64,000 nt of DNA from Salegentibacter sediminis. Lineage in GTDB: Bacteria > Bacteroidota > Bacteroidia > Flavobacteriales > Flavobacteriaceae. The translations under genes were made by a program, and so were the position numbers. The stretch covers positions 1 to 64,000 of the forward strand of contig NZ_MSJR01000007.1 in the NCBI RefSeq assembly GCF_002078605.1, in the 5' to 3' direction. A model generated the notes under the pieces. It saw nothing but the letters and a program-made list of their open reading frames with translations, was not told the origin of the DNA and did not search any database. Below, in pieces: positions 7,473-17,400 of the stretch (the stretch's first letter is position 1; every line of letters starts with the position of its first letter).

Positions 7473-7888
7473 TGATAGATAAATTTCAGGACCATTATGA
7501 CGATCATGAGGTGCAGTTATTAAGTATCCAAACTGAATCTTCGGAATGGAAAGAACGTTTAAAAATTATAAATACCGAAATTGATTTTTTTCTTGAATTA
7601 TTCAGTTCTGGTTTTACTGATGAACTAAAGCTAAAGATCAATCTTGAAGATTTACAATATCTAAAAGATCAGCTAATAGGAGTAAGGAAGATAAATGAGA
7701 TACATCTAAAGACCTTTCAGGAATACAATATAAAACAAGAAGGCTTGAAAGAATGTGATGATGTTCAGTGTGAAAATTTCTACCTTAAAGATCATTTGAT
7801 CTTTAAGAAAACCCTTACCAAACACTTTAAAGTGTTTAGGGAATTGAAATACCTGATATATAAATATATTGAAATAAATCCCGGTTAA
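7469..7888 (+). CDS. Uncharacterised helical protein
   Basis: This 139-residue protein is not recognised. It starts in a four-base overlap (ATGA) with the Rnk-like gene, so the two are translationally coupled. It reads as charged amphipathic helices (ERLKIINTEIDFFLELF, LKINLEDLQYLKDQL) and is probably a coiled-coil or helical-bundle protein of the cytoplasm. Two Cys near residue 92-97 (CDDVQC) are the only possible ligand pair. A clear terminator follows about 80 bases later. A partnership with the Rnk-like protein is inferred from coupling alone. Confidence 0.75.
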   Translation: MMIDKFQDHYDDHEVQLLSIQTESSEWKERLKIINTEIDFFLELFSSGFTDELKLKINLEDLQYLKDQLIGVRKINEIHLKTFQEYNIKQEGLKECDDVQCENFYLKDHLIFKKTLTKHFKVFRELKYLIYKYIEINPG

Positions 7889-7966
7889 AAGAGGCTTTAC
7901 TGTTTGATTTTAGAGGGCTGGATGGGATCTCAATCCCCGGTCTATCTTACCAAACATGGTTGGTAA

Positions 7967-8001
7967 CCGCCTTTTCACAAATGAAAAGGCGGTTTTTTTT
8001 T
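7967..8001 (+). terminator. Rho-independent terminator
   Basis: CCGCCTTTTCA and TGAAAAGGCGG form an 11-bp stem with a short loop, followed by nine T residues. It closes the operon ending at 7888. A second inverted repeat, TTACCAA/TTGGTAA at 7947-7966, directly precedes it. A degenerate relative of the same hairpin lies near 21389-21425. Confidence 0.9.
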
Positions 8002-8116
8002 AAATACAATCCAAATTTCCAGCATATCACTGTTCAATTATTTAGGGCCAGGCTTCAATCACTATTTCTTAAACCAAAACAACTCAAATTCCCTGAAAAT
8101 GCTCTTAGCTTAAATT

Positions 8117-8629
8117 TCATCTAACCGACTTCATCCGGGACCGCAACTCCAAAAATTTCTTTTCAAATGCATCCCGTTTAAAATACTGTTCCTGATCTAC
8201 CTCAAAAAACCTCAGTTGCCCATTAATTAATCCTTCGCTAATATCAATATCCCGCATTAAAATCTTCAGCTGATCTGTGATCTTTTCTTTCCAGGTATAT
8301 TTTGATCCTCCATACCTGCAATACCGGATGAACAAATTCTCCGAATGATCCATAATCCAGGTCACCACCGATAATTCAATAATATTGCTATGGATGCCTT
8401 GCCTTGAACCATTATAGAAATACCCAAACGTAAATTCCAACATATCATCAGCAAGCTCTCTGTTGTCAAAATAATCATAGCGTGCCGATTCCCTTAAAGG
8501 TATTCGTTCCATAGCTTTTTTGGTTAAAATTACAGGAAAACCCCCATAAAAATCTGTGTAGTTTTCCCTTGCTTCGCCACCCCAAATCCCTGCCCTTTTC
8601 TTCGATACCCCAATATTGTAAATGGGCAT
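8117..8629 (-). CDS. Uncharacterised protein (170 aa)
   Basis: This is a soluble 170-residue protein without signal peptide or transmembrane segment and without a recognised domain. It opens with MPIYNIGVSKKRAGIWGG, carries an aromatic middle (YFDNRELADDMLEFTFGYFYNG) and ends in a basic helix. It sits on the minus strand between the terminator of the previous operon and the exonuclease fusion gene, 70 bases from the latter and possibly transcribed with it. The first ATG gives a plausible N-terminus, so 8629 is taken as start. No function is proposed. Confidence 0.65.
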   Translation of the reverse strand: MPIYNIGVSKKRAGIWGGEARENYTDFYGGFPVILTKKAMERIPLRESARYDYFDNRELADDMLEFTFGYFYNGSRQGIHSNIIELSVVTWIMDHSENLFIRYCRYGGSKYTWKEKITDQLKILMRDIDISEGLINGQLRFFEVDQEQYFKRDAFEKKFLELRSRMKSVR

Positions 8630-8699
8630 TTTTATTACATCTAAGACTTACCTAAAAGAATTAAGGAACTATTAGGTTAAGCCCAATGAGCATGCCTCG

Positions 8700-10175
8700 C
8701 TAAAATTCCAGGGCCAGGCTGCCGTGCTTTGATTTGATCAGGGAATTGTTATTTAACTTAGACACCGGTTGTATCGAATTAGAGTCCGATTGGTTTTCAA
8801 AAAAGATCAGCTTTGGTGCTCCCTGCTTACGCAAATAATTACTCAGAATCTTGTGCGTATAATAGGTTGCCGACTGCCGTTTTAAAAATGCCTCATAGTC
8901 TTCCGGTTGGTTCACCTGGGTTTCAGTATCAATAAATCCGAAGCCCTGGTAGGTGCCTTCTTTTACAAGAATAAAAGCCTCTTCTTCAAAATGCCTGCCC
9001 TTCTCCCTAATCACAAAAGTTGAGGATTCCTCTGTAATAGAAGTGATGGCTGCCGTTACTTTCTCGTTGTATGCTTCCACCTCTTCCTTCCCGGAACAAA
9101 TTCCTTCACAACTCACGATGCTGTAATGGGAACACTCTCTCACGTTGCTTTGCAGACTGCAGTATTTAGGGCAGAGTTTAAATTCCCGACAAAGGAATTC
9201 CAGCTTTTCTAGTGCCAAAGCACGGCTGTAAAAAATCCCTATGGATTCTCGCCTTTTGTTGGTCTTTTCCAGGGCCAGCTGCAGGACACCCCGCTGATTA
9301 ATATAACTCACGATCTGGTAAACCGGTCCTGGCTTTTTTTGTGCTTTGTTGAATTTGGGATAATACTTCCTGATGCATTCGGCCTCCAGGAGCAGGGCCA
9401 CCAATTCGTTGCCGGTAGTTTCATAATCAATATGGTAAGTTTCCTGCCCCAGGTGATATTCCTTGCTCATCCGGTCATAGAAATGCGAGACCACACGTTT
9501 TTTAATATCCCTGGCTTTCCCTGCATAAATCACCTTATGTTGTTTGTCTTTGAATAAATAGATCCCTGAACTTTCAGGCAGACTATGGATCTGGTCTGAG
9601 TCAATATGCGGCGGCAGGGTAGCCTGGCGCGATCTGGCGTGCAGGAAAGAATTGATCACGCGGTATTCATCATCCAGTGACAACAAACGCTGAAAAAGGA
9701 TTACTGTAGCATCGGTATCTCCTTCGGCCCTGTGGCGATTAGAAAGAGGTATGTTTATGGAATCACACAATTTACCGAGACTGTAGGAGAATAATCCGGG
9801 AATGAGTTTTCGGGATAAACGGACGGTACAAAGTTTCTTTCGGGTATACTCGAAGCCTAATTCTTTAAATTCATTGCGCAGCACATTATAATCGAAATTC
9901 ACATTGTGCGCCACAAAGATCGCGTCCCGGGTAAATTCTTCTACCTTTTTGGCAAGCTCATAAAACTTAGGGGCTTCAGCCACCAGATCATTATCGATGC
10001 CGGTAAGCGCCGTAATATGTCCCGGAATCTCCTTCTCAGGATTGATAAGACTGGTAAATTTATCGATCACCTTAGAACCGCGTAGCAACACGATACAGAT
10101 TTCGGTAAGCCGATTTCCATTTATTCCCCCTCCCGTGGTTTCAACATCAATCACTGCAAATAACTGTTCTTCCAT
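8700..10175 (-). CDS. DnaQ-like 3'-5' exonuclease fused to GIY-YIG (UvrC-like) nuclease
   Basis: This 491-residue protein joins two nuclease modules. Residues 1-170 are a DEDDh exonuclease related to DNA polymerase III epsilon: D10 and E12 in VIDVETTG, an Asp in HNVNFDYNVL, and His and Asp in HRAEGDTDAT. Residues 205-285 are a GIY-YIG domain of UvrC/Cho type (SSGIYLFKD, VIYAGKARDIKKRV). The C-terminal third has four Cys/His positions (CPKYCSLQSN, CSHYSIVSCEGIC) that may bind metal. The fusion is common in Bacteroidota and is thought to act in DNA repair, probably cutting near lesions. It lacks the UvrB-binding and helix-hairpin-helix parts of full UvrC. Confidence 0.9.
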   Translation of the reverse strand: MEEQLFAVIDVETTGGGINGNRLTEICIVLLRGSKVIDKFTSLINPEKEIPGHITALTGIDNDLVAEAPKFYELAKKVEEFTRDAIFVAHNVNFDYNVLRNEFKELGFEYTRKKLCTVRLSRKLIPGLFSYSLGKLCDSINIPLSNRHRAEGDTDATVILFQRLLSLDDEYRVINSFLHARSRQATLPPHIDSDQIHSLPESSGIYLFKDKQHKVIYAGKARDIKKRVVSHFYDRMSKEYHLGQETYHIDYETTGNELVALLLEAECIRKYYPKFNKAQKKPGPVYQIVSYINQRGVLQLALEKTNKRRESIGIFYSRALALEKLEFLCREFKLCPKYCSLQSNVRECSHYSIVSCEGICSGKEEVEAYNEKVTAAITSITEESSTFVIREKGRHFEEEAFILVKEGTYQGFGFIDTETQVNQPEDYEAFLKRQSATYYTHKILSNYLRKQGAPKLIFFENQSDSNSIQPVSKLNNNSLIKSKHGSLALEF

Positions 10176-10344
10176 AAGGGTAAAAATAGGAAAAAATCCA
10201 AAGGAGTGGAAAAAATCCTATTTATTTCTATTCTCCTACACTCTAATCCTTAGGCAGGACGTTGGGTAAGAATGGAATGAGCTCTTCCAATTTTCGAATT
10301 GGCTAAAAGTAGAAAATCTGAGCTATTATTTTCTTTTCGATGTA

Positions 10345-10440
10345 TTAATTGGGGGACATATCTTCGAATGAACTATGTGGCCTAAAACCATTATAGTCTT
10401 CTCTCCAATGATATCATCAGGCTTTTCCTAATCAGCTTGT
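10345..10440 (-). pseudogene. Remnant of an IS3-family transposase (OrfB C-terminus)
   Basis: Reading the minus strand from 10410 to the stop at 10345-10347 gives HWREDYNGFRPHSSFEDMSPN, a close match to the C-terminal signature of IS3-family OrfB (W-R-x-D-Y-N-x-x-R-P-H-S-S). Just upstream the frame breaks, with two TGA stops. Nothing of the DDE core, OrfA or paired terminal repeats is visible. This is a decayed scar between the exonuclease gene and the end of the polysaccharide locus. Confidence 0.75.
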
Positions 10441-10445
10441 TCAAA

Positions 10446-11756
10446 CTAAACATTTTCTTCCAAAGTCTTTCCTTTAGTTTCCGGAAACAATTTAAAAACA
10501 AATAATAACTGAAATATCATGGCTACCGCAAAAAAACCAAAAGCATAAGTACCTCCATTTGGCAAATCAGCTACCACCGGAAACAACCATGTTAATATAG
10601 CAGCCCAAAACCAGTGAATGAAAGTACCAAAGGATTGTCCGGATGCTCTTACTCGATTAGGAAATATTTCAGATATGAAAACCCAAATAACTGCTCCTTG
10701 AGAAAAAGCAAAACTTGCTATAAAAATTAAAATGGGTATAATTAATAAACCTGATCCAATTTCAGATTCATTTAGATAAAAGGCACTAAAAATCAAACTA
10801 ATAATCATACCTAAGGTTCCCCAGACCATAAGCTTTTTTCTTCCAATCTTATCAATAAGAGTCATCGCTATTATAGTAAAAACCATGTTTACAAATCCTA
10901 CAGTTGCTGCTTGAAGAAAAGCACTATCCTGGGCGATTCCAGACATCTCAAAAATCCTTGGTGCATAATACATTATTGCATTAATACCGGAAAACTGGTT
11001 AAAAGTGGCCATTAGGAAAACTAGAAGTAAAGGTTTGAAATATTTACTCTGAAATAGACTATCCTTTTTTACATTCTGGTGTAAGGAGTTTTTGATACTG
11101 TTAAAGGTTTCCTTTGCCTTTAGATCACCCAACTGTCTCAAAATATGAAGACCTTCCTCATCCTTGCCTTTTATTATCATCCATCGTGGACTTCTTGGAA
11201 TAAAGAATGTGAGCATAAAAAATATTATTGCAGGAATGGCTTCAACACCTAACATCCATCTCCAGGCTTCATCCTCTATCTGGATCTTTATAAAATAGTT
11301 AGATATAAAAGCTAATAAAATTCCAAATACAATACTGAATTGAAACAACCCGACTAAACGTCCCCTATGGGTGGCAGGAGAAATTTCGGAGATGTACATC
11401 GGAGCTATAACTGAGGATGCTCCTACCCCTAGCCCTCCTAAAAATCTATATAATAGGAATAGCTCCCAGTTACTGGTTAAGGCACACCCAATCGCAGACA
11501 ACCCAAATAGAAATCCAATAAATAAGAGTGATTTTTTTCTACCTAATTTTTGCGCAGGCCAGAAAGCAAAAATAGCCCCAATAATAGTTCCTATTAAAGC
11601 AATTGAATTTGTAAATCCATGGGCGACGGGATCAAGGTCAAAAAATACTTTTAGACCTTGCTCCGCACCCGAAATTACTGCAGTATCAAAACCGAATAAC
11701 AATCCTCCTAAGCTAGAAACAATTGCTCCGGTTAGGAGTTTTTTAGTTAAACCCAT
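10446..11756 (-). CDS. MFS sugar porter (sugar:H+ symporter family)
   Basis: This 436-residue inner-membrane transporter has 12 predicted helices. Sugar-porter marks are GGLLFGFDTAVISGA in helix 1, GRKKS after helix 2, RFLGGLGVGASSVIAPMYI in helix 4, PRSPRW at the end of helix 6, NQFSGINAIMYYAP in helix 7 and PETKG at the C-terminus. It should import a monosaccharide or small oligosaccharide with protons, like XylE or GalP. It is the last gene of the GH130/SusCD operon and starts 12 bases after the GH130 stop, so it probably carries the released product into the cytoplasm. Many such loci have a cytoplasmic phosphorylase, but here the GH130 enzyme is exported. Confidence 0.92.
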   Translation of the reverse strand: MGLTKKLLTGAIVSSLGGLLFGFDTAVISGAEQGLKVFFDLDPVAHGFTNSIALIGTIIGAIFAFWPAQKLGRKKSLLFIGFLFGLSAIGCALTSNWELFLLYRFLGGLGVGASSVIAPMYISEISPATHRGRLVGLFQFSIVFGILLAFISNYFIKIQIEDEAWRWMLGVEAIPAIIFFMLTFFIPRSPRWMIIKGKDEEGLHILRQLGDLKAKETFNSIKNSLHQNVKKDSLFQSKYFKPLLLVFLMATFNQFSGINAIMYYAPRIFEMSGIAQDSAFLQAATVGFVNMVFTIIAMTLIDKIGRKKLMVWGTLGMIISLIFSAFYLNESEIGSGLLIIPILIFIASFAFSQGAVIWVFISEIFPNRVRASGQSFGTFIHWFWAAILTWLFPVVADLPNGGTYAFGFFAVAMIFQLLFVFKLFPETKGKTLEENV

Positions 11757-11768
11757 ATTAGAATTTCT

Positions 11769-12893
11769 CTAGTCGTTATTTGTTTTTACCACGCCTACCA
11801 TACTATCTGCCGTACCATAATATAAATACCACTCATCTTCAAAGTACACTAAACCTTCTATAAACGTTGTTCCATCTTCATATTGTCCTGATTTTTCAAA
11901 AGGTAATTCAGGCTGAATAAAAGGCTCATTGGATCTATCAAGAAGTTTCCATGGTTCATCTGCATCATACAAAGCTTGTCCCCCTGTGTAAATTCTATTT
12001 CCTAAATCTTTAACCCCAATATTTTGGGAGTTCCCTGCATTGTACATTACTACAATTCCATCTTCGGTTAAAACCGGTGGTGGTCCTGCTTCTACTAACC
12101 AGGAATCAAAATATCCGGGTCTGGGACTTAATACAGGAGCTAAATTCCCCGCATAATCCTCAACAGGTTCCCAATTGATTAAATCATCGGAACTAGCTAA
12201 CCAAATATGAGGTACTCCGTAATACATCCAGTATTTGCCATTGATCTTTGCAGCTACAAGCTTTCCATCCTTCAGCTCTGTAACTATAGCTCCTGACTTA
12301 GTCTCCGTATTATGATATTTGCCATCCTTCCATTCTTCAAATATAGGGCCCTGTTTATTCCAGGTTTTTAAGTCTTTTGATGTAGAGACCGCTAATCTTG
12401 GATATTCTCTATTCCATTGAGTGTAGGTTAGAACATACAGCCCATCTTCGGTTTCTACAATCCTTGGATCTTCTGTACCTCCCGTCCATTCAAATTCTTT
12501 CTGATGATCATCGTTCGGATAAAAAATAGGTTCCTTCATTCTTTTATATTCTTCCCCATCGCTGGAAATTGCCAGTCCAATTCTGGAAGTATGTCCTCCT
12601 ATCTCTTTTTCACCTAATTTTTCCTCTGCTCTATACAAAACATGGATTTTTTCATCTTTGACTATAGCGGCAGGGTTAAAGGTGGCCATAGATTCCCATC
12701 TGATTTCTTTATCAGTCATGGGATCCATAAATGTTGTTGTACTATCCTTTTTAATGATAGGTTTTGGATCTTCAAATCTTTCAAAGGGGCCCATCATCCA
12801 TTCTTTCTCTAATGTGCCTTTTTCTAAGGTTTCCTGACTGTAGCCTATTAAACTAATCAGGAATCCAAATATTACTATATAACTTTTATTCAT
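11769..12893 (-). CDS. Glycoside hydrolase family 130-like enzyme, exported
   Basis: This 374-residue protein has a signal peptide (about 1-19) and a five-bladed beta-propeller sequence of the GH130 type. Clear marks are WTGGTEDPRI at 137-145, where Asp142 matches the family general acid, HVLYRAE at 84, EAGPPPVLTEDG, and WYLYYGTADS near the end. GH130 enzymes either phosphorolyse or hydrolyse beta-mannosides, releasing mannose-1-phosphate or mannose. Export to the periplasm or surface would favour a hydrolase, because inorganic phosphate is not controlled there, but the phosphate-binding residues were not checked. It lies between SusD and the sugar porter in one operon. The context suggests a mannose-containing glycan as target. 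Confidence 0.88.
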   Translation of the reverse strand: MNKSYIVIFGFLISLIGYSQETLEKGTLEKEWMMGPFERFEDPKPIIKKDSTTTFMDPMTDKEIRWESMATFNPAAIVKDEKIHVLYRAEEKLGEKEIGGHTSRIGLAISSDGEEYKRMKEPIFYPNDDHQKEFEWTGGTEDPRIVETEDGLYVLTYTQWNREYPRLAVSTSKDLKTWNKQGPIFEEWKDGKYHNTETKSGAIVTELKDGKLVAAKINGKYWMYYGVPHIWLASSDDLINWEPVEDYAGNLAPVLSPRPGYFDSWLVEAGPPPVLTEDGIVVMYNAGNSQNIGVKDLGNRIYTGGQALYDADEPWKLLDRSNEPFIQPELPFEKSGQYEDGTTFIEGLVYFEDEWYLYYGTADSMVGVVKTNND

Positions 12894-12912
12894 TATAAAT
12901 TCATTTTATTAA

Positions 12913-14385
12913 TTAATAACCGGGATTCTGTTCTATTTGACCTCCACTCTTATCTATCTCACCCTGCGGAATTGGATACAGATAATTATATTCCTGGAAA
13001 TTTTTCCCCATTTCCGTAAGAACTTCCTCAGCAATACCCCATCGTCTTAAATCATTGAACCGATGTGATTCAAATCCAAGTTCAAGTCTTCGTTCGTGTC
13101 TTAAAATTTCTATAGCCTCTTCCTGGGAATAACCCTGTCCTGATACTTCAGCGAGACTGGTTGAGGCTCCATCTAAAGCCGGAGTATTCTCCGCTCTTTC
13201 CCTTATTTGATCAATAATTTCCAGACCGGCTTCTACTTCCCCTATTTCGATTAGTGCTTCTGCTTTCCAAAGCAATACATCGGCATATCTTATATATACT
13301 CTGTTACCCGGTGAATCATCATTCCCTTTATACTGTCCATCTGTTGAACCTAATAGTTTATTTACAGATTGTGCTTCACTATCCACGGTATATTTCAACC
13401 TTGGATCTCCTTCCTCAAATGCCTCTACAAAATCATCAGTAGGAGCTACAAAACCCCATCCCATTAAGGCAGCAAGTCCGTTCCCCTTTCCGGGATTCTG
13501 CTGTTCCTGATGATCATAAGCAAAAATCACTTCATCTTCCTGAAATTCCTTGGAAACATCAAAGGAATCATAATAATGAGGATTTAAGGAATAATAACCC
13601 CAGGATTGTAATTCTTCAACAAGACTTATCACAGAATTCCATTCTTCAGCATATAAAGCAAGTTTAGCCTGCATTGCTTTAGCTGCACCTATAGAAACCC
13701 TCCAGGGTTCTGAGGGACTTGAATATTTCCCCATTGGTAAAAGATTTACTGCGGCTTGCAGATCATTACTTACCAAAGTTAAAACTTCCTCTTTTGGTGC
13801 TCTTTCAGACACCTCGTAAGCTGCACCGAAATCCTCTAATGGTTCAGTTAATAAGGGAACATCGCCGAAAAGATTAACAAGATCGAAATAATAGAATGCT
13901 CTTAAAAAATAGGCTTCTCCCAACAACCTTTCTCTTTCTGCATCAGATAAACTGGTGGTAGCAACAACTTCAGTATTCTCTAAGGTAGCAATGGCCTGGT
14001 TTGCTCTGGATATTCCTTCATAATCATAACTCCAGGCTCCATTAAATGCTCCATTCATAGAAGTGAAATTAAAGGCTGCAATTTCGTCCATCCAAGCCTG
14101 GTCTCCATCTGGATTCCATTTTTTATTCATATCTCCTGCAGCAATATCCTGAAGTATAAAATCATTCTTTGTTACCTGTCCATCATCCCAGGCCCATTCC
14201 CCAACAATATTTAAAGTACTGGAAAGAAGTTGATAAGTAGAATTTACACTCGAGGTAATCGTGCTCGCCGTAGGCTCAGCACTTATCTGATCTTTGGTTA
14301 TTAAACCTATAGGTTCTTCGTCTAATTCACAGCCCCAAAGTACTACACTAAGGGCTATAATTACTGTTTTCGTTATATTTTTCAT
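12913..14385 (-). CDS. SusD/RagB family outer-membrane lipoprotein
   Basis: The mature product is a surface lipoprotein: MKNITKTVIIALSVVLWGC gives a lipobox ending at Cys19. The frame could open seven codons earlier at 14406, but the signal peptide fits ATG 14383-14385. The body of about 470 residues has the SusD pattern: TPR-like helices (LLGEAYFLRAFYYFDLVNLFGDVPL), the GKYSSP segment, RVYIRYADVLLWKAEALIE and the closing ERRLELGFESHRFNDLRRWG with a final YLYPIPQGEI. It binds a glycan and caps the SusC barrel encoded seven bases upstream. The ligand is not readable, though GH130 next door points to mannosides. Confidence 0.95.
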   Translation of the reverse strand: MKNITKTVIIALSVVLWGCELDEEPIGLITKDQISAEPTASTITSSVNSTYQLLSSTLNIVGEWAWDDGQVTKNDFILQDIAAGDMNKKWNPDGDQAWMDEIAAFNFTSMNGAFNGAWSYDYEGISRANQAIATLENTEVVATTSLSDAERERLLGEAYFLRAFYYFDLVNLFGDVPLLTEPLEDFGAAYEVSERAPKEEVLTLVSNDLQAAVNLLPMGKYSSPSEPWRVSIGAAKAMQAKLALYAEEWNSVISLVEELQSWGYYSLNPHYYDSFDVSKEFQEDEVIFAYDHQEQQNPGKGNGLAALMGWGFVAPTDDFVEAFEEGDPRLKYTVDSEAQSVNKLLGSTDGQYKGNDDSPGNRVYIRYADVLLWKAEALIEIGEVEAGLEIIDQIRERAENTPALDGASTSLAEVSGQGYSQEEAIEILRHERRLELGFESHRFNDLRRWGIAEEVLTEMGKNFQEYNYLYPIPQGEIDKSGGQIEQNPGY

Positions 14386-14412
14386 TTTATGAATTTTTAA
14401 TTTCAAGCCTTT

Positions 14413-17400
14413 CTATAAGGTAATATTTACCCCAAATAAAATTGTCAATGATTGGGGGTAAGTTCCAAAATCAATCAAATCTGTTGATTCGGGGTCAAGC
14501 CCAGAATAATCGGTTATAGTAAAGAGGTTTTGGCCGGAAGTATAAACCCTAAGGCTTTCTACACCTATTTCTTCCTGTAGACTTAGGCTATAACCCAATT
14601 CAATATTTTTTAACCTAAGATAAGAAGCGTCTTCAACAAAAATATCTGAAATCCGGCTACTGCCGTTATCAGTAAAGCTTACCCGAGGGATAGTATTTGT
14701 TGAACCTTCTCCATCCCAACTTTCAAGTACCCTATCTGTGAAATTAAATGGACGGGTATCATAATCGATTATCTTTTTCAAATCATTATATCGATCAACA
14801 CCACTCACGCCTTGAAAAAGCAAACTGAAATCAAAACCTTTGTAATCAAAGCCTGCATTCAAACCAAAACTTAATTCTGGATTTGGATTCCCAATAAAAT
14901 CCCGGTCATTATCATTAATTCTTCCGTCGCCATTTAAATCTTTGAATTTAATGTCTCCAGGTTGTTGTGCCGGATTGGATGTACCACTTAAATGATCTGC
15001 AATTTCCTGCTCATTTTGATAAATTCCTTCCTGGATAAATCCGTAATATGAGTTCAAGGCTTCCCCTGGTTGGGTACGGGTAACCCTTCCATTTATGTAA
15101 GGTAGGTTTGGATGTAAAGAATTCACCTCATTTTTCAAAGTAGCTATATTACCACTTACTGAATATTTAAATTCATTATCGTAATTTCTATATGACAAGG
15201 CAAATTCAAGTCCACTATTACTTACCTCACCTGCATTTAGGAAAGTTGGAGAAACATCCCCCACAAAGTTTGGCAGGGAAATAGGCAATAAGATATCAGT
15301 AGTTTCCTTTTTAAAGTAATCTACACTACCGTATATCCTATTATCGATTATTCCGAAATCTAACCCAACATTAGTTTGGGTCGTGGTTTCCCATTTTAGA
15401 TCAGGGTTACCATAACGGCTTATCAAATAACGGTCGGCATCTCTCCTATATAATGTTAAATAAGCAAAATTCGGGATTTCCTGGTTTCCTAATTGTCCCC
15501 AACTCGCTCTTAATTTCAATTCTGATAACCAGGTCAGGTCTTCAGTAAACTCTTCCTCTGAAATCATCCAACCTGTAGAGAATGATGGGAAATATCCCCA
15601 CTGATTTTCCTCGGCAAATCTTGATGAAGCATCTGCTCTTAGATTCGCAGTAACCATATATTTATCCTGGAAAGAATAAGTGGCAGTTCCAAAGAATGAA
15701 AATAATGACCATTCCTCTGCAAGACCTCCATTCCATAAATCCTGTTCTGTATCACCAAAATCGATATAACGGAAATTCGGTTGAGTAAAATCGAATCGAG
15801 TACGGGATGCATTTAAATTGGATAATCTGGAAGTAATGAATTCAGATCCTACTAAAGCATCAATAGAGTGCTCATCAAATTCTTTGGAATAACTTAAGCT
15901 ATTATTCCAGGTTAGAGTGATATCTTCCCCTCTGGTTTCACCGAGACTATTAGGTCTGTTTTGTCGTCCTAGACCTCTATCCCGGGCTGCTCCCCCTCCA
16001 TCGTCATCCCCGAAGTTAACACCAAAGGCTTTATTATGAATAAAGTTAATATCTGCTCCGAAGTTTGTTCTGAATGTTAATGATTTATCCTCCAGGAGAC
16101 TATATTCCGCAAAGAGATTACCAAAAGTTTTAAATGTTCTTGCGGCATCATCTGTAAAATAAGCCAGGGCTATAGGATTTTGGGAATATTCATATTTACT
16201 GCTTTCGAAACTATCAGGCCCTTGATAAAATGGTAAATCTGTAAAAGGATCTTCTTCAGAATAAGTTGGATCAGAAGGGTCTTTTTTAACAGGAATAATA
16301 GGAGGACGTAAAAATGCGTGTCTTATAATTCCAGGAGCGTCACCACTGGATGAGATTCTATCTTTATATTCATATGAAGCTTGCAAATTGGCACCCACTC
16401 TAAATCTATCAGTTACATTAGACTGGACATTTGAGCGAAAATTAATTCTTTTATATTGATCATTATCGTAAACCACTGGCCCATCCTGACCAAAATATCC
16501 TCCAGATAAGAAATAACCTGTATTCTCATTCCCCCCTGAAGCAGTTACTTGTGCGGAATGTGTTCGACCTAATTCAAAAAGCTCATCAAGATAATCTACA
16601 TCAGCAAAATCAGATCTGTTTAAATCTGCTGTATAAGGATTTTCTCCTTCATAACCGGCATTATTCCAAGCACGCTCAACGGTTTGCATATATTGCTCAG
16701 CATTGAGCATATTCGGAAGATTGGTCACTTTTTGAAAACCAGTGAAATAATTTGCCTGGATACCCTTACGGTCACTTCCGCTCTTGGTTTCAATAACAAT
16801 TACACCCCCTGCTGCTCTGGAACCATAAATAGAAGCTGCAGAAGCATCCTTTAATACAGTCATCGACTTAATATCAGACGGATTAAGAAAAGAGATTTCT
16901 CTGGAAGGAATTCCATCAATTACATACAGCGGATTATTATTTCCAATGGTACCATTACCACGAATCCTTACTTCAACTTCATCTCCAGGAGCACCGGTAC
17001 TCTGAGTTATATTAACACCTGCAACCTGACCTTGCAACGCTTGAGTAACCTCAGGCACCCTTCTGGATTCGAGATTATCCACATTAACGGAAGATAGTGC
17101 TCCCGAAATAGTTCTTCCTTTTTGGGATTTATACCCCACAACAATTAGTTCATCTAATTGTGATACTTCATCTTCAAGAAATACATCTATTTGCTGTCTG
17201 CCATCTACGCTTATCTCCTGAGTCTGAAAACCAACATAGGAAAAAACTAAAACGGCATTAGCATCATCAAGATCAATACTGTAATTGCCATCAAAATCGG
17301 TTACTACCCCGTTGTTGGTACCCTTTTCAACCACTGAAACCCCCGGAATGGGAATATCTGCGGCGGTTACAACACCACTCACAGTTTGGGCAAAAGTAGC

